A DNA stretch of 64,000 bases, taken from positions 6,886,001-6,950,000 of the forward strand of contig JANJXV010000039.1 in NCBI GenBank assembly GCA_024803745.1. Reading direction: 5' to 3'. Below, one piece after another: positions 19,260-30,841 of this stretch. Made by a program: the position numbers and the translations under genes. The stretch is from Megascapheus bottae (lineage: Eukaryota > Chordata > Mammalia > Rodentia > Geomyidae). Position 1 is the first letter of the stretch; every line of letters begins with the position of its first letter. Under the pieces are notes generated by a model. That model made no database searches, was not told the DNA's origin, and saw only the letters and a list, made by a program, of their open reading frames with translations.

Positions 19260-19900
19260 GCAATCGGGGAACTTCCGTCTCCTGTTAGCCAATCAAGAGC
19301 CACCTGGTTCCGCGTCTGGTCTCCGCCTCTGGGGCGCGGCGCTCCCTGGGAAATGGAGTCCCGTGCGGTGATTTCTTTGTCGGCCTGTCGTTGGGTGAAC
19401 TATAAAGACCAGAAGCCTTCGCGCGTGCTTGCCGGCGAGGCTAACTAGGCAGCCGCGGAGTCAGGCGGAAGCTGGTAGGGCCCGGATGTTGGAGGCGGTC
19501 GCTAGAGGCAGCGAGGGCTGTGATTGGACGGTTTGCTGTTTGCTTTGTGCGGCGTGGCGTTCTCGGGAGGTGGAGGCCCGGCGGGGCCTCGGGAGGGGGC
19601 GTGGGCCGCGGCCGGCCGCAGGTCTGTGGGGCGGGACGAGCAGGTCGGTGGAGAGGCGGACCGGGGAGAGCGCCCGCCCGCCCGCCCGCCCGCGGTGCCC
19701 GCGGCGCCGTGGTGCTGCCTGGCGGGTCCGGCGGCGGCCCGGGAGCGCGGGGCATCCAGGGATGGTTCGGGCGGTGGAGCGGGCCGCGGCGGAGAGCCCC
19801 CAGCAGCGGGCGGCAGGCGCGCGCACGACTGTGGGTAACAGCCGGTCTAGTGGGAGGTGGGTGGGGAGGCACGGGGTGAGGGATGGAGGCCACCCAGAGG
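19260..19900. promoter_or_regulatory. Unassigned CpG-island promoter-like region
   Basis: A CpG-rich block that belongs to no recognised gene. On the + strand it has CCAAT at 19289-19293 and TATAAAG at 19401-19407, about 110 bases apart in promoter order. An inverted CCAAT (ATTGG) is near 19523 and a (CCCG)n run at 19674-19695. Long open frames from about 19430 on both strands are compositional and resemble nothing I know. It could drive a non-coding RNA in either direction. Confidence 0.4.
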
Positions 19901-19947
19901 GAGCGCTGGCCGCGGGCACTCGCTGCCTCCAGAGGCCCGGCCAGGAG

Positions 19948-20808
19948 CCAGGGACCCAGGGTCTTTAGGGGCTGTCCATCTCGCGTCTCAGTCCAGGGAC
20001 CCAGGGTCTTTAGGGGCTGTCCATCTCGCGTCTCAGTCCAGGGACCCAGGGTCTTTAGGGGATGTCCATCTCGCGTCTCAGTCCAGGGACCCAGGGTCTT
20101 TAGGGGCTGTCCATCTCGCGTCTCAGTCCAGGGACCCAGGGTCTTTAGGGGCTGTCCATCTCGCGTCCTGGTCCAGGGACCCAGGGTCTTTAGGGGCTGT
20201 CCATCTCGCGTCTCAGTCCAGGGACCCAGGGTCTTTAGGGGATGTCCATCTCGCGTCTCAGTCCAGGGACCCAGGGTCTTTAGGGGCTGTCCATCTCGCG
20301 TCTCAGTCCAGGGACCCAGGGTCTTTAGGGGATGTCCATCTCGCGTCTCAGTCCAGGGACCCAGGGTCTTTAGGGGATGTCCATCTCGCGTCTCAGTCCA
20401 GGGACCCAGGGTCTTTAGGGGCTGTCCATCTCGCGTCTCAGTCCAGGGACCCAGGGTCTTTAGGGGCTGTCCATCTCGCGTCCTGGTCCAGGGACCCAGG
20501 GTCTTTAGGGGCTGTCCATCTCGCGTCTCAGTCCAGGGACCCAGGGTCTTTAGGGGCTGTCCATCTCGCGTCCTGGTCCAGGGACCCAGGGTCTTTAGGG
20601 GCTGTCCATCTCGCGTCCTGGTCCAGGGACCCAGGGTCTTTAGGGGCTGTCCATCTCGCGTCTCAGTCCAGGGACCCAGGGTCTTTAGGGGCTGTCCATC
20701 TCGCGTCTCAGTCCAGGGACCCAGGGTCTTTAGGGGCTGTCCATCTCGCGTCTCGGTCCAGGGACCCAGGGTCTTTAGGGGCTGTCCATCTCGCGTCTCA
20801 GTCCAGGG
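19948..20808. repeat. 45-bp minisatellite, 19 copies
   Basis: A tandem array with exactly 45-bp periodicity. Units begin gggacccagggtctttaggg and continue with a gctgtcc/gatgtcc and a tctcagtcc/tcctggtcc/tctcggtcc segment. Only two short sites vary, so copies are almost identical and the array is young. Because 45 is a multiple of 3 and the unit lacks stops in several frames, three long frames (about 320, 379 and 474 codons) run through it. I regard them as non-coding. Each unit has three or more G-runs on the + strand. Confidence 0.95.
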
Positions 20809-20809
20809 C

Positions 20810-23800
20810 AGAACCTCTCTGTGCAGTACCTCCGGGTTGGTGTAGAACAGCAGCTCTAGAGTCACCTCAGCGAGCTCTCCGCTCCCACCCCTCCTCCACC
20901 GTTCTCACAGGCAGCCAGAGGGGTGCTGAGCCCCTGCTCAGGTCTTGTTCCTTCAGTGCTCAGGATCCTTCCATGGCTCCCTGTCATGTAGTGTAGAACC
21001 AGTCTTTTCCTTGCCCCATCTGCTCTCATCACCCCCCTGCTCCGGACACAGGGGCCACAGGGCCTTTGCACTTTGCTCCAAACACTCATCTGGACGACTG
21101 CCCACCACTTGCATTTCTTTACCTCCTTTATGTTTTCACCAGATGACCCATCCATGAGCAGTTCCCTCGCCACTGTTGTGAAATTATGGCACTAATAGCT
21201 GTATGCGTTTTTCCTTAACATTTCCCTTGTCTTAGTAGATTTTATCTTTTTTTATTTGGGTTGGTCGTGGGGCTTGAACTCAGGGCCTGGGTACTGTCTC
21301 TGAGCTCTTTTGCTCAAGGCTCGTGCTCTGTCACTTTGAGCCACAGGTCTACTTCCAGTTTTCTGGTGGTGGTTCATTAAAGATCCGAGTCTCATGGACT
21401 TTCCTTCCTGGTTTGACTTTCCCGGTTATGCTCCTCAGATCTCAGCCTCTTGAGTAGCTAGAATGACAGGTGTGAGTCCCAGGTTCTTGGCTCAAAATTT
21501 GTCTTGTATGTTGCCTTCTTCCCTCGGCCTTCAGCTGTGTGAATGAATGCAGAGACTTCTGTCTACTTTATGCTTTGACCTCTCCTGCTCCCAGAGCAGT
21601 GCTTGGCTCAGAGTGGGGCTTACTATCAGATGGACCATTTCAAAGTGTCAGTGGAGATACTAGAATCCTAGGGACTCCATCCCCTTCCTCCACAACTAAC
21701 AGGGGCTACCTTGAACTTGTGAGGGCGTAAGACAGTTGGGAGTATTCCATCGTGCTTCTGCTTTGTGCTCAGCCATGCAAACGCATCAATCATTTCCTTA
21801 CCCTGAAGGAATGCAGCCTTGTAGGAGAGGGCTTCTGGTGGTCAGAAATTCCAGCAGTGAATGACAAAGGTGAACATCCACAGAACTCTAACGTGGATCA
21901 TAGAGGCTTGAGGACACGAGGAAAGCATATACAGCTGGGATAGGGGACTCAGTGGTAGAGCCCTTAGCTACCATTACATCAAGGTTCTGAGTTCCATTCC
22001 CACCACTGTCCCTAAAAAGATTGTGTGAGGGCTAGAACCCAGGGGCTGAGGCAGAACAAGAAATGATCATACGGGTTCTGTAAAGCTTTGGGTGTTTGTT
22101 GTATGTGAGGGGAGGCATTGTAGGAGCATTTTTAAGCAGTGAAAGGGATCATGGCTAGTTGTGTGTTTTAAAAGATTCCCCTGGCCAGCCAGGAATCAGT
22201 GGCTCATGCCCGTAATCTTTGCTACTCAGTGGCTGAGATCCAGAGGCTGGTGATTCCAGACTAGCCTGGGCAAAGGAATCTTCCCTCATCCCAGGGAGAG
22301 AAGCTGGACGTGGTGGTGAGCTGCTGACATCCTAGCTATGATGGGATACAGAGTAGACCAAAGGGAGACTCTGGCTCCAGATATCCCATGCTCAAAAGGG
22401 CTGGAAGCTTGGCTCCAGTGGTAGAGCACCTTCTCAACAAGCGCCAGGCCCTGAGTTCAAACCCAAGCCCCATAATAAAACAAGAATCATCAGATTCCTC
22501 TGATCTCTCAAGTGAGGAATTGACTAAAGGGGACTAAATGTTGAAGTAGAAAGGCACTGCTGTTAATTTGAGGTGGCCCTAGCTGTGGTTAAAGGCAGCT
22601 GTATTCCCTGTTGATTCTCTGATTGAGGAGGGGCTCTCCTTAAACCTTGACTGGGACTATGATTTGTTTCAAAGACATAAGCAGCCAAACATTGGGGTGC
22701 CCCTTAAGAGGACTCACTCTTGGCACCTTGACTTCTTTAGAGAGGTCCAGGCAGTGTTCTAGGTGATGAGCCTGCTGGGTGTGTGATGCCATCTTGGTCA
22801 TCTGAACAAATGTGTGGTCTCCATGCTCAGTCTCTGGTGAGTGCTGCCCGCCGGCATGTGGGGTGGTCTTGATGCCAGGCATTGTCCCCAGCCTTTGTGA
22901 GAGCAGGGAATCAGTTGTCTGGAGAGGTGCTGGGCCACGGAGCTGTTGCCTGCCTCAGCCCCTCTTCCATCCAGTACTCTTCCAGTCAGTTGCTGGCTGC
23001 GGGCAGATGCAAGCCAGGTTCGTCCTGTGTGCCTCCAGCTCTTTCCTCCACTCCATTCTCAAAGGAGCCCCTATTTCCTTCCTTCCTTTTTTTTTTTTTT
23101 CCTGTGCCTGAGTGCTGTCCCAGAGCTGCTTTGGCTCAAGGCTAGCACTCTCCTTCTTGGAGGCACAGGGTCACTTCCAGCCCTCTCATGGTTATTTGGA
23201 GTTTCCTGCCCTGCTTCACCTTGAGCCTCCATCTTCACATCTCAACCTCCTGAGTTGCTAGGATTACAGGCATGAGCCATCAAGCACCAGCCTTTTTTTT
23301 TCCCCCCAGTCCTGGGACTTGAACTCAGGGCCTGGGCACTGTCTTGAGCCCCAGTGCCACTTCTGGCTTTTTCTGTGTATATGGTACTGAGGAATTGAAC
23401 CCAGGGCTTCATGCATGTTAGTCAGGCACTGTACCACTAGGCCACGCTCCTGCTCTCCCACTCTCACCCAGGTTATTCCTCCCCCTTCCCCCACTGGCCA
23501 CTTGGCCACCTCCCTGGTTCTCTGTCCCCTTTCTCCCAGTTTTCCAAATACAGACACATCTGTGCAGTGTGCTGCTGTCCCCCTGCCGGGTCTCTGGCAC
23601 ACTTTCATAACCTGATCCTCTAGGCGCTTCTCCTAGTCTGAAAGTAATCCTTCCCTGCCCCACAACGGGCAGGTGGCTTGGCAGGCCCGTCTCCAGAGGT
23701 AGGACATGTAATCTGCTAGTGGCTTTCTGCCATGGTTGTGGCCTCTTCCTTATTTGGGTGGGTCTCTGGCTCGCCATCCACTCCAGCCAAAGCACATGGT

Positions 23801-24000
23801 ATGCACACAGGGTCCCAGAGAACATGAGCTGGGGCCCTCCAGCATCAATGGCAGGAATCAGGTCTGGCTGGATCCAGGTTCACAGCCAGGCCTTTAACCA
23901 TAAATGAATCCCAGGCTCATAGCTGAGCATTTCCTTTGAAGGCAATAGAAAACCACAGAGGTCTTTTTCTTTTAAGCACTCTCCCTGCCCCCCTCCATCT
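20810..24000. repeat. Gene-free spacer with SINEs
   Basis: No exon-like sequence was recognised here. 21248-21480 is an inverted Alu/B1-headed SINE. 21935-22015 is a lone ID-like element (+). 22188-22480 is a decayed Alu/B1-headed copy (+). 23085-23290 is Alu/B1-headed (-), and 23295-23455 is tRNA-headed (-). The rest is unique sequence without visible signals. Confidence 0.6.
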
Positions 24001-24009
24001 TGTTAAACT

Positions 24010-24300
24010 GCACTCTGGTCATTAGACCGGGCCTGGGACTCTGCATTTTTAACCAGCTATCGCGTGATATTGATGCTTACTGTCAGTGATATTGGGGGGA
24101 GGGGTAGGTTGAGCTGTTCAGTCTGACAGCCACATGCTACCGGTGACTGTGGAGCACTCAAAATGTGGCTGGTGAGACGTGAGATGTATTTTCAGTGTGC
24201 AACATCCACCGAATTTGGAAAGACTTGGTACAAAAACAAATTTTTATATGTTGATATGGTAATATTTTGGATATCTTGGGTAAAATAAAATATATTATTA
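24010..24300. mobile_element. Fossil hAT/MER-type DNA transposon pieces
   Basis: 24020-24090 (gggcctgggactctgcattt, then 'gatattgatgctta') resembles the MER5 group. 24125-24175 (cagccacatgctaccggtga and 'gagcactcaaaatgtggctgg') resembles another short ancient mammalian MER element, followed by AT-rich sequence. Both are recalled by eye from consensus sequences and are heavily decayed. Confidence 0.4.
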
Positions 24301-24434
24301 AAATTGAATTCATGTGTTTGGGTGTGATTTTTTTCTAAATTATAAAGATTTTCTACAGATGGATTACAGTTACATCAAAGTGTTTTTATTTCCTTTCCTA
24401 TGACTACTAACATAGGAAAAATGACATTTGCAGG

Positions 24435-27400
24435 TCAGGCTTGGTGGTCCACACCTGGAATCCTGTTTATTCTAGAGTCAGACTGCAGGAAAGTAGAGGT
24501 TGAAGGCTAGTCTCTGGATAAAAGCAAGATAAGCCAGTGGCTCACACCTGTAATTCTAGCTACTCTGGAGGCTGAGATCTGAAGATCAAGGTTCAAAGCC
24601 AGCCCAGGCACAAAAGGACCTGAAACTCTCATCTCCATCTAACTTCCAGAAAACTGGGAAGTGGGGCTTGGCTCAACGGTAGAGTGGTAATCTTAAGCTG
24701 AAGAGTTCAGGGACAGCACCCAGGCCGAGCTCAAGCCCTATTACCCCCCCCCCCCCAACACACACACACAAAAGCTCAGGCAGGCCAGGAGTATAGGAGC
24801 TTGAACTAGTGGTAGAGTGCTTGCCTAGCATGCACAAAGCTCTGGGTTTGATTCCTTGGTAGCACATACACAGGAAAGGCCAGAAGTGCTGCTGTGGCTC
24901 AAGTGGTAGAGCTCTAACCTTGAGAAAGCTTAGGAACAGTTCCTAGGTCCGAAGTTCAAGCCCCAGGACTGGACCAAAACAAATAAAACCCAAAAACCAG
25001 CAGCAGGGCCTGGGCAGCTGAAATCTGTGCATCCCTGTGGGGGGCAAAGAAAGGGGCAGGTCCCTGATCCACTGCCTGTTGAGTCGACCCTGAGGGGCTT
25101 GTGGCAGTCCTATTAATTGCTGAAACATCATGTAGGCACATCTGCCATACGACCCCTTGGGTGTAATTAATACAAAAATTAGGAAAATGGGACTAGGGGT
25201 GTGGCTTAGTGGCAGACTGCTTGCCTAGCATGCAGGACGCTCTGTTCCATTCCTCAGTACTCCACATACAGAAAAAGCTGGAAGTGGAGCTATGGCTCAA
25301 GTGGTAGAGAGCGAGCCATGCGCAAAAGAAGCTCAGGGACAGTGACCAGGACCTAAGTTCAAGCTCTAGGACTGGTCCCCTCGCCCTGAAAATGATGAGA
25401 ACAGATTCAGAGCTGGGTACTGGTGGCTCATGCCTGTAATCCTAGCTACTCGGGAGCCTGAAATTTGAGGATCGAGGTTCAAAGTCAGTCCAGGCAGGAA
25501 AGTCCATGAGACTCATCTGCAATTAACCACCAGAAAACGGGAAGTGGTGCTGTGGTCAACATGGGAGAGCACTAGCTTTGACCGGAAGAGCTCAGGGACA
25601 GTGCCTGAGTTCAAGCTCTGGGACTGGCAAAACAAAAACAATAGGGCCAAAAGCATGGCCTAGTGGTAGAGTGCTTGCCTAGCATGCACAAAGCCCTGGA
25701 TTTAATTTCTTGGTGCCATATACACAGAAAACTGGAAGTGATGTTGTACCCCAAGTGGTAGAGCGCTAGCTTTGACAAAGTTCAAGGACAATGCCCAGGC
25801 CCTCAGTTCAAGCCCCAGGACAGGCAAAAAAAAAAAAAAGGTTCTGGCCAGGCAATGGCTCACACTTGTAATCCTAGCTACTCAGGAGGCTGAGATCTGA
25901 GGATCAAGGTTCAAAGCCATCATGGGCACTAAAGACTGTGAGACTCTTATCTCCATTTAACCACCAGAAAACTGGAAGTGGTGCTGAGGTTCAACCAAAA
26001 AAAAAAGGTGAATTAGACCCAGGCACAAATGACACAAAGTAGTTATCCTAGCTACTCAGGAGAATAAGATCCCAAGCATCCTAGTTCATAGAAAGCCTAA
26101 ACAGGAAAAGTCAGCGAGGCCTTTATCCCCGATTAACCACCAGTCTCCTTCAGAGATTGAGAGATTGGACATGAAGAAGAGCGTGCCTTTCTAGAATCTT
26201 CCTGGTCTAGACAATGCCATCTGAACCAGGAACACCATTGTGAGTGCCCAGAGTCAGAGCTGATAGTTCCTGGTCTCTAGATTTCTTCCTGGGCTTCGCC
26301 CAGTCACCTCAGGTGCTCTGCGATGGCTCTTTCCACTGACTCAGGCCCGTCTCCTCTTCCTCCCCGGGGCTGGTAACCCGAGCCCTGCGCCTGCTTTCCC
26401 CTGGGAACAGCCCAGCCTCCACCTGTTCAAGGCCCTGATTGATGGTCACTTCGCCACAACCATTCCTTTTTAGGTGGCCTTCAGATCCCTGTCCAGCTTT
26501 CTTATATAAGTGGATCATTGTCTGGGAAGCAGCAAGTGACCCGTTATTCCTGGAATATCAACTCCCCTCCTCCCCATAATGCTGGCACCAGTAGCTCACG
26601 CCTGCAATCCTAGCTACCCGGGAGGCTGAGATCTGAGGATCCCAGTTCTATGCCAGACTACCTGGGAAAGGCTGTGAAACTCTACCTCCAATAAACCACC
26701 AGAAAGCCAGAAGTGCTGTGGCTCAAAGTGGTAGAGTTCTAGACTTGAGCAAAAGAAGCTCATGGACAGGGCTCAGACCCCATCACCACCACCACCACCA
26801 CCAGTAGCAAGAAGGTTTTAATTAAGGGGTCAAAGCCAGAGGACAGGTGGCTCACACCTGCTCCCCTAATTACTCAGGAGGTCGATTGTGGTTGGAAGCC
26901 AGCCGGAACAGAAGAGTCTATGCGACTTCATCTCCAGTCAACCAGCCAAATGGCTAGCCGAGGCATGGCTAAATAGTAACTGTCCCATGCAGACTATCTT
27001 ATTTCTCCCTCTAACTTTAACTTCTTTGGCATAAAATTTATCTGTCTATCTCTATCTCTATCTATCTATCCCTGTGCACCACTGTGAGGAGAAGGGCTGG
27101 CCAAGGCAGGAGAGAGGGCAGGCTGGCTACCACCACCCACAGTACCACCTTTTATGGCGTATGAAAATGGCGCCCTCTGGCGGTCAGAGCTTGGTAATAG
27201 CCTAGGAATTAGCTGCTGCCAGAAAGAATCCTTTCTTTCCCAGACTTGGGACTGCAAAGGGCCTTGAACCAGCATATTTGCACCAGGGAGGAAATATCTT
27301 TGGAAGTTGGAGCTTGTCTCCTTCCTTAGAAGGATCCAGAACAAGCCCAGTAGCAATAGCTCACAACCATAATCCTAGGTACTCCTGTCTTCAAACTGTA

Positions 27401-27960
27401 ATCTTCACATCTCAGATCCCTGAGGAGCTAGGAGAGACATGTGAGCCTCAATGCCCAGCTTGAGGCTTTGTCACACCCAGCTTTATTGGATGACCTGAAT
27501 GAATGCAAATTACCAGGGTCAGTGGCTCTCACCTGTAATCCTCTTCCTCCAGAGGATCTCCGTTTAAAACCACCTTAGGTAGGAAAGTGGATGAAACTTG
27601 TCTCTGATAAACTACCCCCCCCACCCCACCCCACACACACACGTGTGAAGCTGTGGCTCAAGTAGCAAAGCACTAGGCTCAGAGACAACACCCAGGCATT
27701 GAGTTCAAGCCTCCAGATCAGCACAAAAACAAACACAAAAAACAAAGCAGGAAGCACCATGACTGATGCCTGTAATCCTAGCAACTCAGGAAACTGAGAT
27801 CTGAGGATCTCGGTTCAAAGCCAGCCCAGGCACTAATGACCGAGAGACTCTTATCTCCAATTAACCACTAGAAAACTGGAAGCTCAAGGGTAGGGTGGTA
27901 GCCTTGAGTTGAAGAGCTCAGGGACAACGTCCAGGTTGAGTTGAAGCCCCATGACCCATA
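24435..27960 (+). repeat. Dense SINE field, mostly + strand
   Basis: Alu/B1-headed copies at 24530-24755, 25405-25635, 25848-26000, 26005-26140 (partial), 26580-26800, 26850-26970 (partial), 27510-27730 and 27755-27960. tRNA-headed copies at 24785-24975, 25190-25375 and 25645-25828. 26150-26575 and 27000-27340 are unique sequence with no gene seen, with a short (TCTA)n at 27040-27070. Confidence 0.7.
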
Positions 27961-28009
27961 AATAAAGAAATCAATTAAATAAAGTGTGTACAGGGCTGGA
28001 GCTTGGGGC

Positions 28010-28900
28010 TATCTGGCGTCAGGTCGCAGCCATGTGGCCCGAGATACTTGTCCATGGACACACTGTGGATGACAAGCTCTTCTGTGCTGTAGGGAAGGAG
28101 CACTGTCAAGGGTCCCTCCAAAGCGGAGTCAGCAGGAGGCTGAGTCCAGGGGCGGCAGACGCTGTGGGGGCTGCTCTGGGCCTGCGTGGACTCTGCTTCT
28201 GGAAGGCAGCTGGGGCATGAGGGCCACAGTCCTGGTGCTCTGTCCCTGGTTGTTGTCCTGGTGAGGACAGGAAGCAGCCCGGGACACAGGCTGCTTCCTG
28301 GCTTGCTGCTGTGTCTTCATCTTGGACAGCTGGTTCTTTTGATATTTTTTTTTTTTGCCAGTCTTGGGGCTTGAGCTTGGGTCTGAGCACTCTTCGTGGC
28401 CTTGCTCAAGGCCGGAGCTCTACCACTTGAGCCACAGCACCACTTCTAGCTTTTCTATGTATGTGACACTGAGGAATCCAACGTGGCTCTTCATGCATGC
28501 TAGGCATGCCCGGGGAAGGGGAGAGAAGGGGTGCAAGTGGGTAAGGAGGATCAGGGCACCAGAGAGCTCTCTTCCCCTAGCAGGGCCAGGAAGGGGCTGT
28601 GTAGAGTTCTCTTGTGAGCACACGTGGAGTGCCTCCATCAAATACAATTGTGGGGGGGAGTCCAGAGATCCCCCATGAATGTGGACTGCCCCACCTGCTC
28701 GTGACAAGAGTCAAGAGTGGGGGAGGAAGTGACAACCAGAGACATGGAGGAAGACTCACCTTCACCACAGACTCATGCAGCTGCCAGCCTCTGGACCTCA
28801 TCCCAGCGAGGGCTCGGATTCGAACCGAGGATCTCCCTCAATGTGGTCACCTGGTTCTTCTTAAATGCCTTGTGTTTCTGACAAGTGGCTGGGTCCTGGT
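28010..28900 (-). pseudogene. LEUTX: LEUTX-like copy A, broken homeobox gene
   Basis: Two exons of a LEUTX-type gene can be traced. The homeodomain exon (28760-28900, splice sites kept) is 141 nt against 152 nt in copies B and C, because 11 nt are missing where the others encode ASEVE. This shifts the frame. Its N-terminal arm reads CQKHKAF in place of RRKRTKF, so the DNA-contacting arginines are gone. The last exon (about 28010-28334) has an inverted SINE (28338-28512) inserted after the first few bases, separating the acceptor from the exon, and a TGA at 28129-28131 in the frame that the other copies read through. Its C-terminal end (VSMDKYL) has a 21-nt in-frame deletion relative to copy B. 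It is about 75% identical to copy B and clearly non-functional. Confidence 0.75.
28338..28512 (-). repeat. SINE inserted at LEUTX-like copy A exon edge
   Basis: An inverted tRNA-headed SINE ('tttttgccagtcttggggct' to 'catgctaggcatgcc'). The intact copies read TCTTGGTTTAAGAACCAG at this exon start. Copy A keeps only the AAGAACCAG part next to the SINE. Confidence 0.8.
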
Positions 28901-28944
28901 CTGCAGAGGGGTCACAGGACAGCCATTTGTGACAAGCCTCTACC

Positions 28945-29103
28945 TCTGGGCCTGAGCACTGTCCTTGGGCTTTCTCAAGGCTAGAGCTCTACCGCTTGAA
29001 CCACAGCACCACTTCTGGCTTTTTCTATGCATGTGGTACTGAGGAATTGAACCCAGTCTTCATGCATGCTAGGCAAGCACTCTACCACTAGGCCAAACTC
29101 CCG
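28945..29103 (-). repeat. SINE at the left edge of a duplicated block
   Basis: An inverted tRNA-headed SINE, 5'-truncated. Its last about 120 bases match the SINE at 32205-32401, including the shared 'ctatgcatgtgg' and 'cccggtccagagg', so it duplicated together with the neighbouring block. Confidence 0.75.
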
Positions 29104-29926
29104 GTCCAGAGGGCATTAGCTTTACATGGGTGTGAAAGATCCCACCCTCACTCGTGGGGCCACAGCAAAGAAGAACAGACTCCCTCAGGAAGATTCACGG
29201 GCACAAGCCAGGCTGGCAACCTCCAAAAGCTTGTCTCCATCGCCAGAGGCCAGGGCAGCTAGGAAGCCTGGAGCTGACGCTGTGAAGTCTGCACCCTCCA
29301 GGCCTATGGCTGGCCACCAGCCCCCTGCATGAGTGCCACTCAGCCCTCACACCTCCACCCAAGCCACCAGACTGCATCCACCCATAAGCCTCTGGGCCAG
29401 GCCATGGGACGGCCTCCTGGCCCAGAATTCCACACTGGAGCTCAGACTCCAGCACAAGATCAAAAGGATTATACCAGTAATCCCTGCTACCTGGGAGGCA
29501 GAGGCCAGGAGGATGCTGAATCAAGGCCAGTGATGCTGAAAAGTTAAGAATCCATCCCAGTCGAGGAGGATTAGATTAACACACAAGCACAGTCAAGAGC
29601 TAGTGGCACCCGCCCAAAATCCATAATCCTACCTACTCAGGAGGCTGAGATCTGAGGATTGAGGTGCCAAGTCTGGCCAGGCAAGGAAGTCATGAGACTC
29701 TTTTATCTCCAGCAAATCAGCAAAAAGCCACAGCAGAGCTGTGCTCCAGTGGTAGAGGGCTAGCCTTAGGTGACACAAGCAAAAGGCCCTGAGTTCAAAC
29801 CCCAGTACCAGCAATTCCAGCGAGTGAAAGAAAACCCCAAGTTCAGTTCTGCCTCTCTACACTGCCGTTTCCTCCCAGATGATCATATCTGGGCCACAAT
29901 ATGTGCCTTCAATATTCAGCTTCCCC
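29104..29926. repeat. Duplicated spacer block R1
   Basis: About 820 bp, roughly 98.5% identical to 32402-33209 at an offset of about 3,298 bases in the same orientation. It contains unique sequence (29104-29600) plus an Alu/B1-headed SINE (29610-29815). It lies upstream of LEUTX-like copy A, as the partner lies upstream of copy B. Short open frames are conserved between the two blocks, but that is expected at this identity. Confidence 0.85.
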
Positions 29927-29934
29927 CCTCTTTT

Positions 29935-30665
29935 TTTTTTTTTTGCCAGTCCTGGAGCTTGAACTCAAGGCCTAGGCACTGTCCTTGAACAATTTTTGTT
30001 CAAAGCTAGTGCTCTATCACTTGAGCCACAGCACCACTTCCAGGCTTTTCTATGTATGTGTTACTGGGGAATCGAACCCAGGACTTTATGCAAGCAAAGC
30101 TAGCATTCTATCACTAGGCTACACTCCCAGCTCATGCCTTTTTTCTTTTTTTTCAATCCTGGGCTTGAGCTCAGGGCCTGAGCACTGTCCTTGGGCTTTC
30201 TCAAGGCTAGAGCTCTACCCCTTGAGCCTCAGCACCACTTCCGGCTTTTTTCTATGTATGTGGTACTGAGGAATTGAACCCGGGTCTTCGTGCATGCTAG
30301 GCAAGCACTTTAACCACTAGGCAAAACTCCCAGCCTTCTTTTTTTTTTCTTCTTTTTCTTTTTCTTCTTCTTCTTCTTCTCCTCCTCCTCCTCTTCTTCT
30401 TCATCTTCATCTTCATCTTCCTCTTTTTGTTCCCAGTCCTTGGGCTTGTACTCATGTATTCAAAGCCTGGGCACTGTCTTTGAGCTTTCTCAAGGCTAGC
30501 ACTCTACTACTCGAGCCACAGTACCATGTCTGGTTTCTTGGTGATTAATTGGTGACTAGAGTCTCACCAACTTTAGTGCCAGGACTGGCTTGGAACCAGG
30601 GTCCTCAGATCTCAGCCTCCTGAGTAGCTAGGATGACACGTGTGAGCCACTGGGCCTGGTTTATT
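29935..30665 (-). repeat. Inverted SINEs and a CT-rich tract
   Basis: Two tRNA-headed copies (29935-30138, 30145-30335), a pyrimidine (CTT/CTC/ATC) tract at 30338-30430, then an Alu/B1-headed copy (30440-30660). Confidence 0.8.
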
Positions 30666-30841
30666 AATTTTTTAAAGGTAGAAGTGGTGCAGTGGCTCAA
30701 TGTGGATTCTAAATTACTTTGAAATTGGGGGTTACAGGCATTCAAGGCAAGAATAGAAGAGGCAGACATTGATGCAGTATGTGGGGGGCCGGGTAAGCTT
30801 ATCTGGATCTTTCAGAAAGGGAAGGAGGTAAACGTGGGTAC

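Noticed and set aside
19441..20996. Long open frames (320-474 codons) through the 45-bp array on both strands
   Set aside because: They arise because the repeat length is a multiple of three and the unit lacks stops. No frame is favoured and no known domain or splice structure supports coding.
22763..22805. Possible C/D-box snoRNA (gtgatga ... ctga)
   Set aside because: The boxes are only about 33 nt apart, there is no closing stem, and no C'/D' motif.
29126..29547. Small open frames conserved between blocks R1 and R2 (68, 72 and 109 codons)
   Set aside because: At 98.5% nucleotide identity any frame is conserved. Several overlap on both strands and none resembles a known protein.
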